A DNA stretch of 64,000 nucleotides from RYN-428 sp035551995. GTDB taxonomy: Bacteria > Planctomycetota > Phycisphaerae > Tepidisphaerales > Tepidisphaeraceae. Positions 33,377 through 41,904 of this stretch are shown here, one piece after another. How positions within the stretch are numbered: position 1 is the first letter of the stretch; the number at the start of each line of letters is the position of its first letter. Under the pieces are notes generated by a model that saw nothing but the letters and a program-made list of their open reading frames with translations, searched no databases and was not told where the DNA came from. The position numbers and the translations under genes are program-made. The stretch is from positions 1-64,000 of the forward strand of contig DASZME010000005.1 of the NCBI GenBank assembly GCA_035551995.1. The letters are read 5' to 3'.

Positions 33377-35986
33377 TTATCCAACGGTAAACGACGCGGC
33401 GCCCGCCGCCGTCGTCGATACGCCGCCAAGCGTCACCGCAACGTACGGAAAATAAGTTCCAGCCGCCACGCCGGCGGGTATTTTGAAACGGAGCTTAAAG
33501 GTCTTGCTCTTGTTCGGCAAAATCCTGGCGCCGCTCCGCACGCTATCGAGGATAACGCCGGCCAATGGCGTCGCGCCGTCGGCCGAGGGACTGAGCATCA
33601 AGTCGATCCCACCGGCGGCGACATTGCCGTTATTGGTCACCGTGACGACCAGCGACGCCGATTTTCCCGAAGCGACGGCGGAGGGAGTCACGGCGCCGAC
33701 CACCGCCGCCGGTTGGATAAACGCCGCCGCGACCTGCACCGTTTGCGTGGTCGTCGTCACGTTCGTGAGCCCCGCCGGATCGACCACTTCCGCCAGCAGA
33801 TGGTACGTTCCGTCGGCCAAGCCCGCCGGCAACGCCTTGATCATGAAATTAAAGACTTTGCCTTTGCCGGTTTTCAACGAGACCTTTTTTGTCAGCATGG
33901 CGATGGGCGTTTGATTGCCGTCAAGGCTTTCTCCGGTGTCGGCATCGATGTTGACGGTGACGCTCCCCGTAAAGGCGCCTCCCGAATTGGTGACGACAAC
34001 CGGCGCCTTGGCTTTCAATTTCGCCCCGGCGACCACCGCGGGCGCAAGACGGACGGCGCCGAACGACACGCCCAACGGCGACGCCGCCACGGGCGCGGTA
34101 ATGGTCACGGCGGTCGAGGCGGCGGGCGTGAGCGATCCGTCGGTGGCCGAGAGCGTGTAGGCGCCGGCGGCGCTTAGCGTCAGGTCGGGAAACGTCGCCA
34201 CGCCGTTCACGGCCGTCTGGCTGACCGTTCCGCCGAGCGCGGCGCCCGCGGGGCCGGACGCGATCGACAGCGTGACGGTGGAAGCGTCAGTGGAGACCAC
34301 GTTGCCGCTGGCGTCTTCGACGCTGACGACGACGGCGGGGGCCAAAGCCGTCCCGACGATTCCCGCCGAGGGCGTACCCGTGAACGCCAGCGACGCGGCG
34401 CCGACGGTGGAGGGCGCCGCGACGTTAAAAGCGCCGGTTGTCGCGGGGGCGAGCGATCCATCGGTGGCGGTGAAGGTATAGGCGCCCGGCTGGCTGAGAG
34501 AGAGGTCGGAAAACGTCGCCACGCCGTTCACGGCCGCCTCGCTCACCGTTCCGCCGAGGGTAGCGCCGGAGGGACCGGACGCGATGCTTAGCGTGACGGT
34601 GGAATTGTCGGCGGCGACGACGTTGCCGTCGGAATCCTCGACGTTGACCACGACGGGGGGATTGAGGACGGCGCCGGCGCTAACCATGGACGGGGGCGCG
34701 GCGAACGCCACCTGAGCCGGGACGGCCGCCACGGTCGGCGACAACTCGAAAACCGTGCCGGTGTTGTTGGCGCCGCCCGAAGTCGCCGCTCCATAAAAGT
34801 TGCCCGTCGCGTCGGCGCTGAGCGTGCCTTGCGGCGTGGCGCCGGCGCTTCCGCCGGGCGGGAAGGCGGCGAGCGCGGTGATCGTGCCGCTGTCTTTGAC
34901 GACTTCGAAGAACGTGCCGGTCATCGTGATGCCGCCGGTCGTCGTTCCGAACAGATCGCCGGCGCCGTCCATCAGCAATGTCGATTGCGGCGCCGCTCCG
35001 TTGGTTCCGTCGAAGGCGCCGAGCGTGGTGATCACGCCGCTTCCGCTGGCGATCTCGAAGACGGTCCCGAAGTTCGCGCTTCCGCCGGAGACCGTTGTTC
35101 CATAAAGATTTCCCGCCGAATCCATCACCAGGCCGGCGATCGGATCGGCGCCATCGGTCGTGTTAAAGGAAGCGAGGTTGGTGAGCGTTGTGCTTCCCTT
35201 GGCCAACTCGAAGACCGATCCGACACCATTGTCGCCGCCTTGCTGGTCAGTGCCGTACAGGTTGCCGGCGGAATCCATGACCAGCTCGGAGGAGGGCATT
35301 TTTTCGGCGGCGGTTGCATCGGCCAGCGTTGTGATCGCGCCGTTGGATCGAGAGACCTCAAAGACCGTACCGTCGCCGTGAAGGCCTCCTTCGCTGGCGG
35401 TTCCGTAGAGGTTGCCGGCGGAATCCACGATCAGCGCGCCCAGGGGAGCCGAGCCGTTTTTCCCGTTGAAGTTGCCCAAAATAGCGACGGCTGCGCTTCC
35501 CTTACTCAGCTCGAAAACGTCGCCGAGGCTGTAGTTGAGAAAACCGGGCGTTGTGCCGAAGAGGTCCCCGGCGGAATCCATGACCAACCCGGCGTTGGGG
35601 AAGAGCCCGTTGTTTGAATCAAACAAGGCGAGCGGCGTGATGGCGCCGCTGTCTTTTGCGACCTCGAATATCGAGCCGTCTCCGGCGGCGCCGCCGGCCC
35701 GGCTGGCCGTTCCATAAAGATTCCCGGCCGAGTCCATGATGACGCCGCCAAGCGGACTGGCGCCGACGTCTTCGCTGAAGCTCGCCAATGCGGTGGCCGT
35801 ATATGCCGACAAGAATCGCCGAGGTTCCAGCGCTTCATGAGCGGTCTCTTTGGCGCGCTTGGATCGTTCATGCCATGCCTTGAACCTGCGATGGCATGCG
35901 CCGACGACGGCCTGCAGGCGCCGGGGCCTCGCGGATCGTTCGTCGGAGGAATATCCGAAGAACACGGAGTTGAATGGACCGTGCAT
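33377..35986 (-). CDS. LEPR-motif surface protein with Gloeo/Verruco-type repeats and Ig-like domains
   Basis: The 869-residue protein carries the planctomycete motif LEPRRFLSA at about residues 53-61, after a basic stretch without a clear hydrophobic signal. Residues about 80-430 contain eight imperfect repeats of about 45 residues around the core DSAGNLYGT..GG...GTVFEL, the pattern I recall as the Gloeo/Verruco repeat (TIGR03803). Two about 100-residue Ig-like modules follow (NVEDSDGNVV... and SVEDASGNVV...), then two CARDB-like adhesion modules. This is a typical cell-surface or secreted structural protein. ATG 35986 is preferred over an ATG at 36058. Function unknown. Confidence 0.8.
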   Translation of the reverse strand: MHGPFNSVFFGYSSDERSARPRRLQAVVGACHRRFKAWHERSKRAKETAHEALEPRRFLSAYTATALASFSEDVGASPLGGVIMDSAGNLYGTASRAGGAAGDGSIFEVAKDSGAITPLALFDSNNGLFPNAGLVMDSAGDLFGTTPGFLNYSLGDVFELSKGSAAVAILGNFNGKNGSAPLGALIVDSAGNLYGTASEGGLHGDGTVFEVSRSNGAITTLADATAAEKMPSSELVMDSAGNLYGTDQQGGDNGVGSVFELAKGSTTLTNLASFNTTDGADPIAGLVMDSAGNLYGTTVSGGSANFGTVFEIASGSGVITTLGAFDGTNGAAPQSTLLMDGAGDLFGTTTGGITMTGTFFEVVKDSGTITALAAFPPGGSAGATPQGTLSADATGNFYGAATSGGANNTGTVFELSPTVAAVPAQVAFAAPPSMVSAGAVLNPPVVVNVEDSDGNVVAADNSTVTLSIASGPSGATLGGTVSEAAVNGVATFSDLSLSQPGAYTFTATDGSLAPATTGAFNVAAPSTVGAASLAFTGTPSAGIVGTALAPAVVVSVEDASGNVVSTDASTVTLSIASGPAGAALGGTVSQTAVNGVATFPDLTLSAAGAYTLSATDGSLTPAASTAVTITAPVAASPLGVSFGAVRLAPAVVAGAKLKAKAPVVVTNSGGAFTGSVTVNIDADTGESLDGNQTPIAMLTKKVSLKTGKGKVFNFMIKALPAGLADGTYHLLAEVVDPAGLTNVTTTTQTVQVAAAFIQPAAVVGAVTPSAVASGKSASLVVTVTNNGNVAAGGIDLMLSPSADGATPLAGVILDSVRSGARILPNKSKTFKLRFKIPAGVAAGTYFPYVAVTLGGVSTTAAGAASFTVG

Positions 35987-36162
35987 AGGAAGCTCTTTCT
36001 TTGGACCACGCCGCCGCGATAGAGCGCGTATGGCGAATTCGATAGCCAAAAGATTCAACCGAGGTGGGAAATTCTGTCCGCCACGCGCCTTTCGAAAAAA
36101 TACGCGACGCGACGACCCGAGGCAGCGCCGAAAATATCATCGTCGGCGATCCGAAAGTCGAT

Positions 36163-37083
36163 TTACATTCCGCCCATCAAAACCGCCAGGAGACCTTTTT
36201 GAAAATGCAGGCGGTTTTCCGCCTCGGCAAAGACCAGCGACTGCGGGCCTTCCAGCACGCCCGCGCTGATTTCGACGCCGCGATAAGCCGGTAGACAATG
36301 CAGCACCACCGCCCGTTTCGGCGCCGCCGCGAGCAATCGCTCGTCCAGCTGGTAGCCGGCGAAATCGCGCAGGCGATGCGCCTTTTCGGACTCCTGGCCC
36401 ATGCTCACCCAGGTATCGGTATAGATGCAGTCGGCGTCGTGGACGGCTTCGATCGGATCGCGAACCAATTCCCAATCCAGTTCGGGAACCTGGGCCATGA
36501 TGCGGTCCATATCGCCGGGCGGCAACTCATATCCGCCGGGCGAGGAGAGGACAAAACGCATCTCAAACCTCCCGCACGCGACGGCAAGCGAACGGGCCAC
36601 ATTATTGCCGTCGCCGACGTAGACGAGGGTGCGGCCCTTGAGATTTCCGAAATGTTCGCGGAGGGTCATCAGATCGGCCATCGCCTGGCAGGGATGATTG
36701 AAATCGGTCAGGCCGTTGATGACCGGGACGCTGGACCAGTGCGCCAGAGAGGAGATTTTATCGTGCTCGAAGGTACGGGCCATGATCCCGTCGCACATGC
36801 TCGAGAGCACGCGCGCGATGTCTTCGACGGGTTCACGTTTGCCCAGCCCGACCTCTTCGTCGCGGAGGAGCAGGCCGTTGCCCCCGACCTGGGTCATCGC
36901 GACGGCGAAGCTCACGCGGGTCCGCAGGCTCGGTTTTTCGAAAATCATCGCCAGCGTCTTGCCGGCCAGGATGGGGTCGTTTTTTCCCGTATCGCGAAGT
37001 TGCTTTTTCAGGTGAAGGGAAACATCCAGAACGTGGGTCAGTTCGTCGGTGGTGCAATCGGCGATCGAGATAAAATGTTTCAT
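36163..37083 (-). CDS. argF: Ornithine carbamoyltransferase
   Basis: The 306-residue enzyme converts ornithine and carbamoyl phosphate to citrulline in arginine synthesis. Carbamoyl-phosphate site FEKPSLRTR (48-56), HPCQ (130-133) and the ornithine loop HCLPAYRG (262-269) are present. The usual S-T-R-T-R is S-L-R-T-R, a known variant in this family. It lies 81 bases downstream of argB on the same strand, a partial arginine operon. Confidence 0.95.
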   Translation of the reverse strand: MKHFISIADCTTDELTHVLDVSLHLKKQLRDTGKNDPILAGKTLAMIFEKPSLRTRVSFAVAMTQVGGNGLLLRDEEVGLGKREPVEDIARVLSSMCDGIMARTFEHDKISSLAHWSSVPVINGLTDFNHPCQAMADLMTLREHFGNLKGRTLVYVGDGNNVARSLAVACGRFEMRFVLSSPGGYELPPGDMDRIMAQVPELDWELVRDPIEAVHDADCIYTDTWVSMGQESEKAHRLRDFAGYQLDERLLAAAPKRAVVLHCLPAYRGVEISAGVLEGPQSLVFAEAENRLHFQKGLLAVLMGGM

Positions 37084-37164
37084 GGTGGAAAAATCAGGTT
37101 AGTCGCGACGGGTCGCGCCCAAGATTGTTTGGCAGGCGGGCGGGCATCGCGATTGATTCGGTCG

Positions 37165-38046
37165 CTACAGAATAATTTCCGTCCCGATTCCCGCTTCGGT
37201 ATAAATCTCCAGAAGCAGCGCGTGTGGAATTCTGCCGTCGATCACGTGGGTTTTGGTCACCCCGCCGCGAAGGGCGGCGACACAGGCTTCGACCTTCGGC
37301 AGCATTCCGCTGCTGATGGCGCCGCTCTTTACCAATTCGTCGATTTCGGAAACGGTCAGGCTGTGAACGAGGCTGTTGGGGTCGTTGGGATCCGAGCGGA
37401 TGCCGTGGGTGTCGGAGACGACGACGAGTTTTTCGGCCTTCATCGCCGCCGCGACGGCGCCGGCCGCGGTGTCGGCGTTGACGTTCAAGCGACCGCCCGC
37501 CACGTCGCGGGCGATCGTGGCGATACAGGGGATCGAGTCGGCCTGAACGAGCAATTGCAGCAGCCGGGCGTTGACGCTCTTGACTTCGCCCACATACCCC
37601 AGGTCGATCCGACGGCCTTCGGGGCCTTGCAGGAATGTCTTCTCGGCGAACAAAACCACGCTGCTCAGCGAATGCAGGCCCATCGCCTCGCATCCCTGGG
37701 CCTGGATGAAATTGACGATGAACTTATTGATATGGTTGCACAGCACATGCTCGGCAATCGCCAGCGTGCGCTCGTCGGTGTAGCGGCGCCCCTGCACCAT
37801 CTGCGGCTTAAGGCCGGCGGTTTCCATCGCCTGATTGATCGCTTTGCCGCCCCCATGGACGAGGACGGGCTGCATGCCGACGTAGTTCATGAAGACGATG
37901 TCGTTGAGCAGGTTGGCAAGAGCCTGCTCATCGTCCATAATCGATCCGCCGACTTTGACGACGACGACCTTGTTATGAAAGCGCTGAATGTAAGAAAGCG
38001 CCTCGACCAGGGCGGAGGCTTTGTTGATTGCCGGATTCAATTCCAT
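37165..38046 (-). CDS. argB: Acetylglutamate kinase
   Basis: The 293-residue amino-acid kinase phosphorylates N-acetylglutamate, the second step of arginine synthesis. It has the nucleotide-binding lysine region VVVKVGGS, substrate loop LVHGGGKAIN, and the C-terminal RLNVNADTAAG and GGVTKTHVIDGR. The N-terminal helix (residues 1-25) ahead of the kinase core is the kind seen in arginine-inhibited hexameric enzymes, so feedback control is likely but not proven. It is transcribed ahead of argF. Confidence 0.95.
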   Translation of the reverse strand: MELNPAINKASALVEALSYIQRFHNKVVVVKVGGSIMDDEQALANLLNDIVFMNYVGMQPVLVHGGGKAINQAMETAGLKPQMVQGRRYTDERTLAIAEHVLCNHINKFIVNFIQAQGCEAMGLHSLSSVVLFAEKTFLQGPEGRRIDLGYVGEVKSVNARLLQLLVQADSIPCIATIARDVAGGRLNVNADTAAGAVAAAMKAEKLVVVSDTHGIRSDPNDPNSLVHSLTVSEIDELVKSGAISSGMLPKVEACVAALRGGVTKTHVIDGRIPHALLLEIYTEAGIGTEIIL

Positions 38047-38124
38047 CTTGACGCCCGTTCCGAAAACGAAAAGAGAAAAGTCTAGGAACTGAGATCGCGC
38101 GTGTAAAGAACCATCGGCAAGAAA

Positions 38125-38153
38125 TTGTCGTAATAGGTCCAGGTCGGTAGTAT
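38125..38153 (+). promoter_or_regulatory. Candidate promoter for the LEPR-GH88 gene
   Basis: TTGTCG at 38125-38130 and TAGTAT at 38148-38153 are 17 bases apart; four of six bases match the sigma-70 consensus in each box. The gene start is 120 bases downstream. The region lies between divergent genes. Confidence 0.3.
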
Positions 38154-38273
38154 CAATTCGGCGAATTCGTCGACGTGGGGCAAAAGAGCTTACGTGAAAC
38201 GACTATTTGCGGAGGTCCGGGCGAGACGATTACGTGCGCCCGCAATGCCGTGAGACCGGCGAAAGGCAGCAGC

Positions 38274-39956
38274 ATGGCCCGTGGGAAAAAAAACGCGTCT
38301 TTCGTGAGACACCAAGCCGCGCTGTTTGAACGGCTGGAGCCGCGGCAAATGATGTCGGGCTCGACAATCCCCAAAACGACCACGCCCGCGACGGGACTGG
38401 CCGCGGTGTATTACGCCAACGACGATTTTACCGGCGCCAGCACGACGCGGACGGACTCGACCGTCAATTTCAGTTGGAACGGCGCCGCTCCGGCGACGGG
38501 AATCGGCGGCAAAAATTTCAGCGCGCGCTGGACGGGCAACGTCATTGCGGTTAAAGCCGGAACCTACACGTTTTCCGCCACGTTCACCGACGGGGCCCGG
38601 CTGTGGGTCAACAATCACCTGCTCATCAATGACTGGACCACCAACGCCGCCCCCGTCAGCAAATCCGGCACGATCTCACTCGGCGCCGGCGCGCAGGCAT
38701 CGATTCGCCTCGAATATTTCGACGTGACCGACCCCGCGTCGGTTCACCTGTATTGGAGCGGCCCATCGCTTTCCAAAGCCGTGATTCCCTCCAAGCAACT
38801 CCGCCCCACGACCGACCCGCTGCTGGGCGAGATCGATCAGGCGATGGGTTTTGCGCGCCAGCAGCTCAATCAGACGCTCGCCGACCTCAACGGCAAAACC
38901 ACCGCGTTTCCCACCGTCACCAACTCCAACGGCACATGGCAGACCAGCAACAAAGACTACTGGACATCCGGCTTCTTCGCCGCCGAGCTTTGGCAGATGT
39001 ACCAGCGCACGAACAACTCATATTGGAAGCAGGAGGCCACCACCTGGACATTGCCGCTTCAATCGGAAGATACGCAGCCCGACGATACGGTCTTTCGAAT
39101 CTTCAACGAGTATTACCCGCTCTATGAAGCGACGGGAAACAAGGCCTACGCGCAGGTGATCTTCAATGCCGCCACGGCCCGCGTCGCGACCTACAACTCC
39201 GCCGTCGGCGCCTTCCATTCCGTCGAAATCCCCTCGCACAGCGGAAATCCGGCCGCTAACTTCGGCGTCCTCACCGATCAGACCATGGACCTCTCGATGG
39301 TTTTCTGGGCGGCCAAGCAGACCGGCAATACCTCATGGGCCACCAAGGCCCTGCAGACCGAAAAAACCCTGATGAACAACATGATGCGGCCCGATGGCAG
39401 CGTCTATCAGTGGGGCTACTTCAACAGCACCACCGGCAAAGTCGTGTCGCTGGAAAACAATCAGGGCTACAGCGACGCCAGCACATGGTCCCGAGGCCAG
39501 GCCTGGGCGATTAACTCCTTCGGAACCGCTTACCTGGATACCGGCGATTCAACCATGCTGACGGCCGCCGAGAAAGTGGCGAACTACTTCATCGGTCATC
39601 TTCCCGCCGACCACATTCCCTACTGGGATTTTGACGCGCCCGGCATTCCCAATACCTATCGCGACACCAGTGCCGCGTCGATCGCGGCGTCGGGTCTGTT
39701 ACAGCTTGCCTCCCTTGAAAAAAACAGCGCCAACGCCACGAAGTACCGTTCCGCGGCCGTCGCCATCTTGAACTCCTTACTTTCGTCCAGCTACCTCGCC
39801 AAAGGCTCGACAAGCCACGGCATTCTCCTGCACGGCGCCTGGTTCGTCCCGTCCCCGATCAACAACGGCGACGCCTCGACGATCTGGGGCGATTACTACC
39901 TGCTACAGGCGATGAATGAATATCTGGCGATGCCGCATTCACTGCCGGGGACGTGA
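38274..39956 (+). CDS. LEPR-PA14-GH88 secreted unsaturated glucuronyl hydrolase-like enzyme
   Basis: The 560-residue protein has a short basic N-terminus and the LEPRQMMSG motif at 21-29. A PA14 carbohydrate-binding module follows (about 42-165: LAAVYYANDDFTG, TFTDGARLWVNNHLLINDW, HLYWSGPS), then a GH88 alpha/alpha barrel (about 175-555: TSGFFAAELWQMY, DQTMDLSMVFWAA, SRGQAWAINSFG). GH88 enzymes hydrate and open unsaturated uronic-acid ends made by polysaccharide lyases; the aspartate in TMDLSMV fits the catalytic position. Start ATG 38274 is used. It probably acts on pectin- or glycosaminoglycan-like fragments outside the cytoplasm. Confidence 0.85.
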   Translation: MARGKKNASFVRHQAALFERLEPRQMMSGSTIPKTTTPATGLAAVYYANDDFTGASTTRTDSTVNFSWNGAAPATGIGGKNFSARWTGNVIAVKAGTYTFSATFTDGARLWVNNHLLINDWTTNAAPVSKSGTISLGAGAQASIRLEYFDVTDPASVHLYWSGPSLSKAVIPSKQLRPTTDPLLGEIDQAMGFARQQLNQTLADLNGKTTAFPTVTNSNGTWQTSNKDYWTSGFFAAELWQMYQRTNNSYWKQEATTWTLPLQSEDTQPDDTVFRIFNEYYPLYEATGNKAYAQVIFNAATARVATYNSAVGAFHSVEIPSHSGNPAANFGVLTDQTMDLSMVFWAAKQTGNTSWATKALQTEKTLMNNMMRPDGSVYQWGYFNSTTGKVVSLENNQGYSDASTWSRGQAWAINSFGTAYLDTGDSTMLTAAEKVANYFIGHLPADHIPYWDFDAPGIPNTYRDTSAASIAASGLLQLASLEKNSANATKYRSAAVAILNSLLSSSYLAKGSTSHGILLHGAWFVPSPINNGDASTIWGDYYLLQAMNEYLAMPHSLPGT

Positions 39957-40023
39957 GCGGCGGCCGCGACGATCGATCCGCATCGCAAGCGACATTCAGT
40001 GGAAAAGCAGGGAACGGTAATTC

Positions 40024-41904
40024 TTATTCCTGCCTGACGAACTGCTCGTACAGGTGCGCATATTTCCCCCCGTGGGCCAATAATTCGCGGTGACCGCCGC
40101 GTTCGATGATCCGGCCATCGTCGATCACGAGGATGCAATCGGACTTCATGATCGTGCTCAGACGGTGGGCGACGATGAACGTCGTTCGGCCGGCCAGAAG
40201 CTTTTCCAGCGATCGCTGCACGAGCAACTCCGTGGCGGTATCTACGGCGCTGGTGGCTTCGTCGAGCATGAAGATGCGCGGGTCGGCAAGGAACGCCCGG
40301 GCGAAGCAGATGAGTTGGCGCTGGCCCAAAGACATGTTGGCGCCACGCTCGCCGACGTCGGTTTGATAGCCGTCTTTGAGAGTCAGGATCATGTCGTGCG
40401 ATCCGATGGATCTGGCCGCCCCCATCACCTGATCATCGGTGGCGTTCAGCTTGGCGTAACGAATGTTTTCCATCACCGTTCCGGTGAAGAGGTAGTTGGT
40501 TTGGAGGACCAACCCCATCTGCTTGTGGAGCGAATCGCCGATGATGCCGCGGACGTCGACGCCGTCGACGAGAACCCGGCCGCTCTGTGGCTGATAGAAA
40601 CGGGCGATCAGGGAAATGATCGAGCTTTTGCCGCTTCCGGTGGCGCCGACGAGGGCGACGGTTTGGCCCGGCTCGGCCTGGAAATTGATGTCGTGCAGAA
40701 TGGGGCGGGCGGGATCATACCCGAAAGTGACATGCTCAAACTGCACCCGGCCGACGATGCGCGGCAACGGGGCGGCGCCCACAACGTCCCTCACGTCGGG
40801 CTGAAGGTCGAGCAGCGAGAAGACGCGCTCGGCGCCGGCCATCGCCTGCATCAGCATGTTGTACCACTGGCCGAACGTGGTGATCGGATTCATGAACCAG
40901 TCCCAATACAGACTGGCGGCCACCACCGCACCCACCCCTTTTCCCGGCGGAAATCGACCGGCGACGATCAGATAGCCACCGTAGACGAGGATGATGGTTT
41001 TGCCGACGAAGCGGATGAGATCGAGGACCGGTTGGTAGACTCCGTTGATGCGCGACATCTGCACGTTGTTGTTCGTGTTGTTGGTCTGGAGGCGGTTGAA
41101 GACGCCAAGGTTGGGAACCTGGCGGTCAAAGGCGGTGACGACGCGCATGCCGGTGATGTTTTCCGCCATGTTGGTGCTGACGCGGGTCCAACCTTCGCGC
41201 ACCGTTTGCCACATGCCGGCGGCCTTGGTGAAGTAGATCTTGTTGGCGAACAGCAGCACGACGCCAAGCCACGCCACCGAGAAAAACAGGCGTATATCCG
41301 TCGTGGCGGCCAGCATGACCGCCGCGATCAACATCATCAGTAAATTCGAACAGATCACGTGCAACCCCCACACGTTGACTTCGCGCAGGCTGTTCACGTC
41401 GCTGGTACATCGGCTGATGATTCGACCCAGTTTCGTCTTATCATAGTAACTCATCGACAGCTTCTGAAGCTGGCGAAACAGCCGTTGGCGCAGACTGAAC
41501 TGCACGCGCTCGCCGGCGGCGGTCATGACAAGTATCGTGAAGCGCTGGAGCACGATCGCGACGGCCATGCAGATCGCCCACATGGCTATCAGAAAGAGCA
41601 CATGTCCGACGGCTCCGTTTTCGGTCGGCTGGGGTAGCAGCGCGCGTTTTTGATAGCCGACGCCGTAGTCGATGAGCCATTGCATGAACTTGGGAGAGAG
41701 CATGTCGAGGAGGGTCATGCTCAGGCCGAGGGAAACGCCGAGGGTATATTGGCTCTTGTACGGCGCGAGGAGTCCCAGAACGCGGCGGAGAAGCGCGCGG
41801 TCGATGGGGCGATAGCGTTGCTCCTCGTCATCGATGAGCGGCGGAATCGCGGGCAGTTTTTCGGTTACGCCCGGTTTTTTCCCGGCGGCGCGGATGATGG
41901 TCAT
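40024..41904 (-). CDS. ABC exporter half with degenerate signature motif (pair subunit 2)
   Basis: The 626-residue half-transporter has six helices, then an ATPase domain with Walker A GATGSGKSS, LQTNY Q-loop, Walker B FMLDEATSAVD and AHRLSTI. The ABC signature, normally LSGGQ, is MSLGQ. The catalytic glutamate is intact. Its ATG overlaps the stop of the upstream ABC gene by 4 bases. With the partner's altered Walker B, the pair matches heterodimeric exporters that have one working and one degenerate ATP site. Substrate unknown. Confidence 0.92.
   Translation of the reverse strand: MTIIRAAGKKPGVTEKLPAIPPLIDDEEQRYRPIDRALLRRVLGLLAPYKSQYTLGVSLGLSMTLLDMLSPKFMQWLIDYGVGYQKRALLPQPTENGAVGHVLFLIAMWAICMAVAIVLQRFTILVMTAAGERVQFSLRQRLFRQLQKLSMSYYDKTKLGRIISRCTSDVNSLREVNVWGLHVICSNLLMMLIAAVMLAATTDIRLFFSVAWLGVVLLFANKIYFTKAAGMWQTVREGWTRVSTNMAENITGMRVVTAFDRQVPNLGVFNRLQTNNTNNNVQMSRINGVYQPVLDLIRFVGKTIILVYGGYLIVAGRFPPGKGVGAVVAASLYWDWFMNPITTFGQWYNMLMQAMAGAERVFSLLDLQPDVRDVVGAAPLPRIVGRVQFEHVTFGYDPARPILHDINFQAEPGQTVALVGATGSGKSSIISLIARFYQPQSGRVLVDGVDVRGIIGDSLHKQMGLVLQTNYLFTGTVMENIRYAKLNATDDQVMGAARSIGSHDMILTLKDGYQTDVGERGANMSLGQRQLICFARAFLADPRIFMLDEATSAVDTATELLVQRSLEKLLAGRTTFIVAHRLSTIMKSDCILVIDDGRIIERGGHRELLAHGGKYAHLYEQFVRQE

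Noticed and set aside
33155..34177. 340-codon plus-strand frame starting in the inverted repeat
   Set aside because: The first part is a translation of the CCCTCGCCCGG repeat (PSPGTPGEGRV-type peptide, a frequent annotation artefact) and the rest is antisense to the LEPR protein.
36298..38085. 595-codon plus-strand frame opposite argF and argB
   Set aside because: Shadow of two certain biosynthetic genes; it spans the intergenic region and has no domain.
40090..41343. 417-codon frame opposite an ABC exporter
   Set aside because: Antisense shadow; typical Arg/His/Asp-rich translation.
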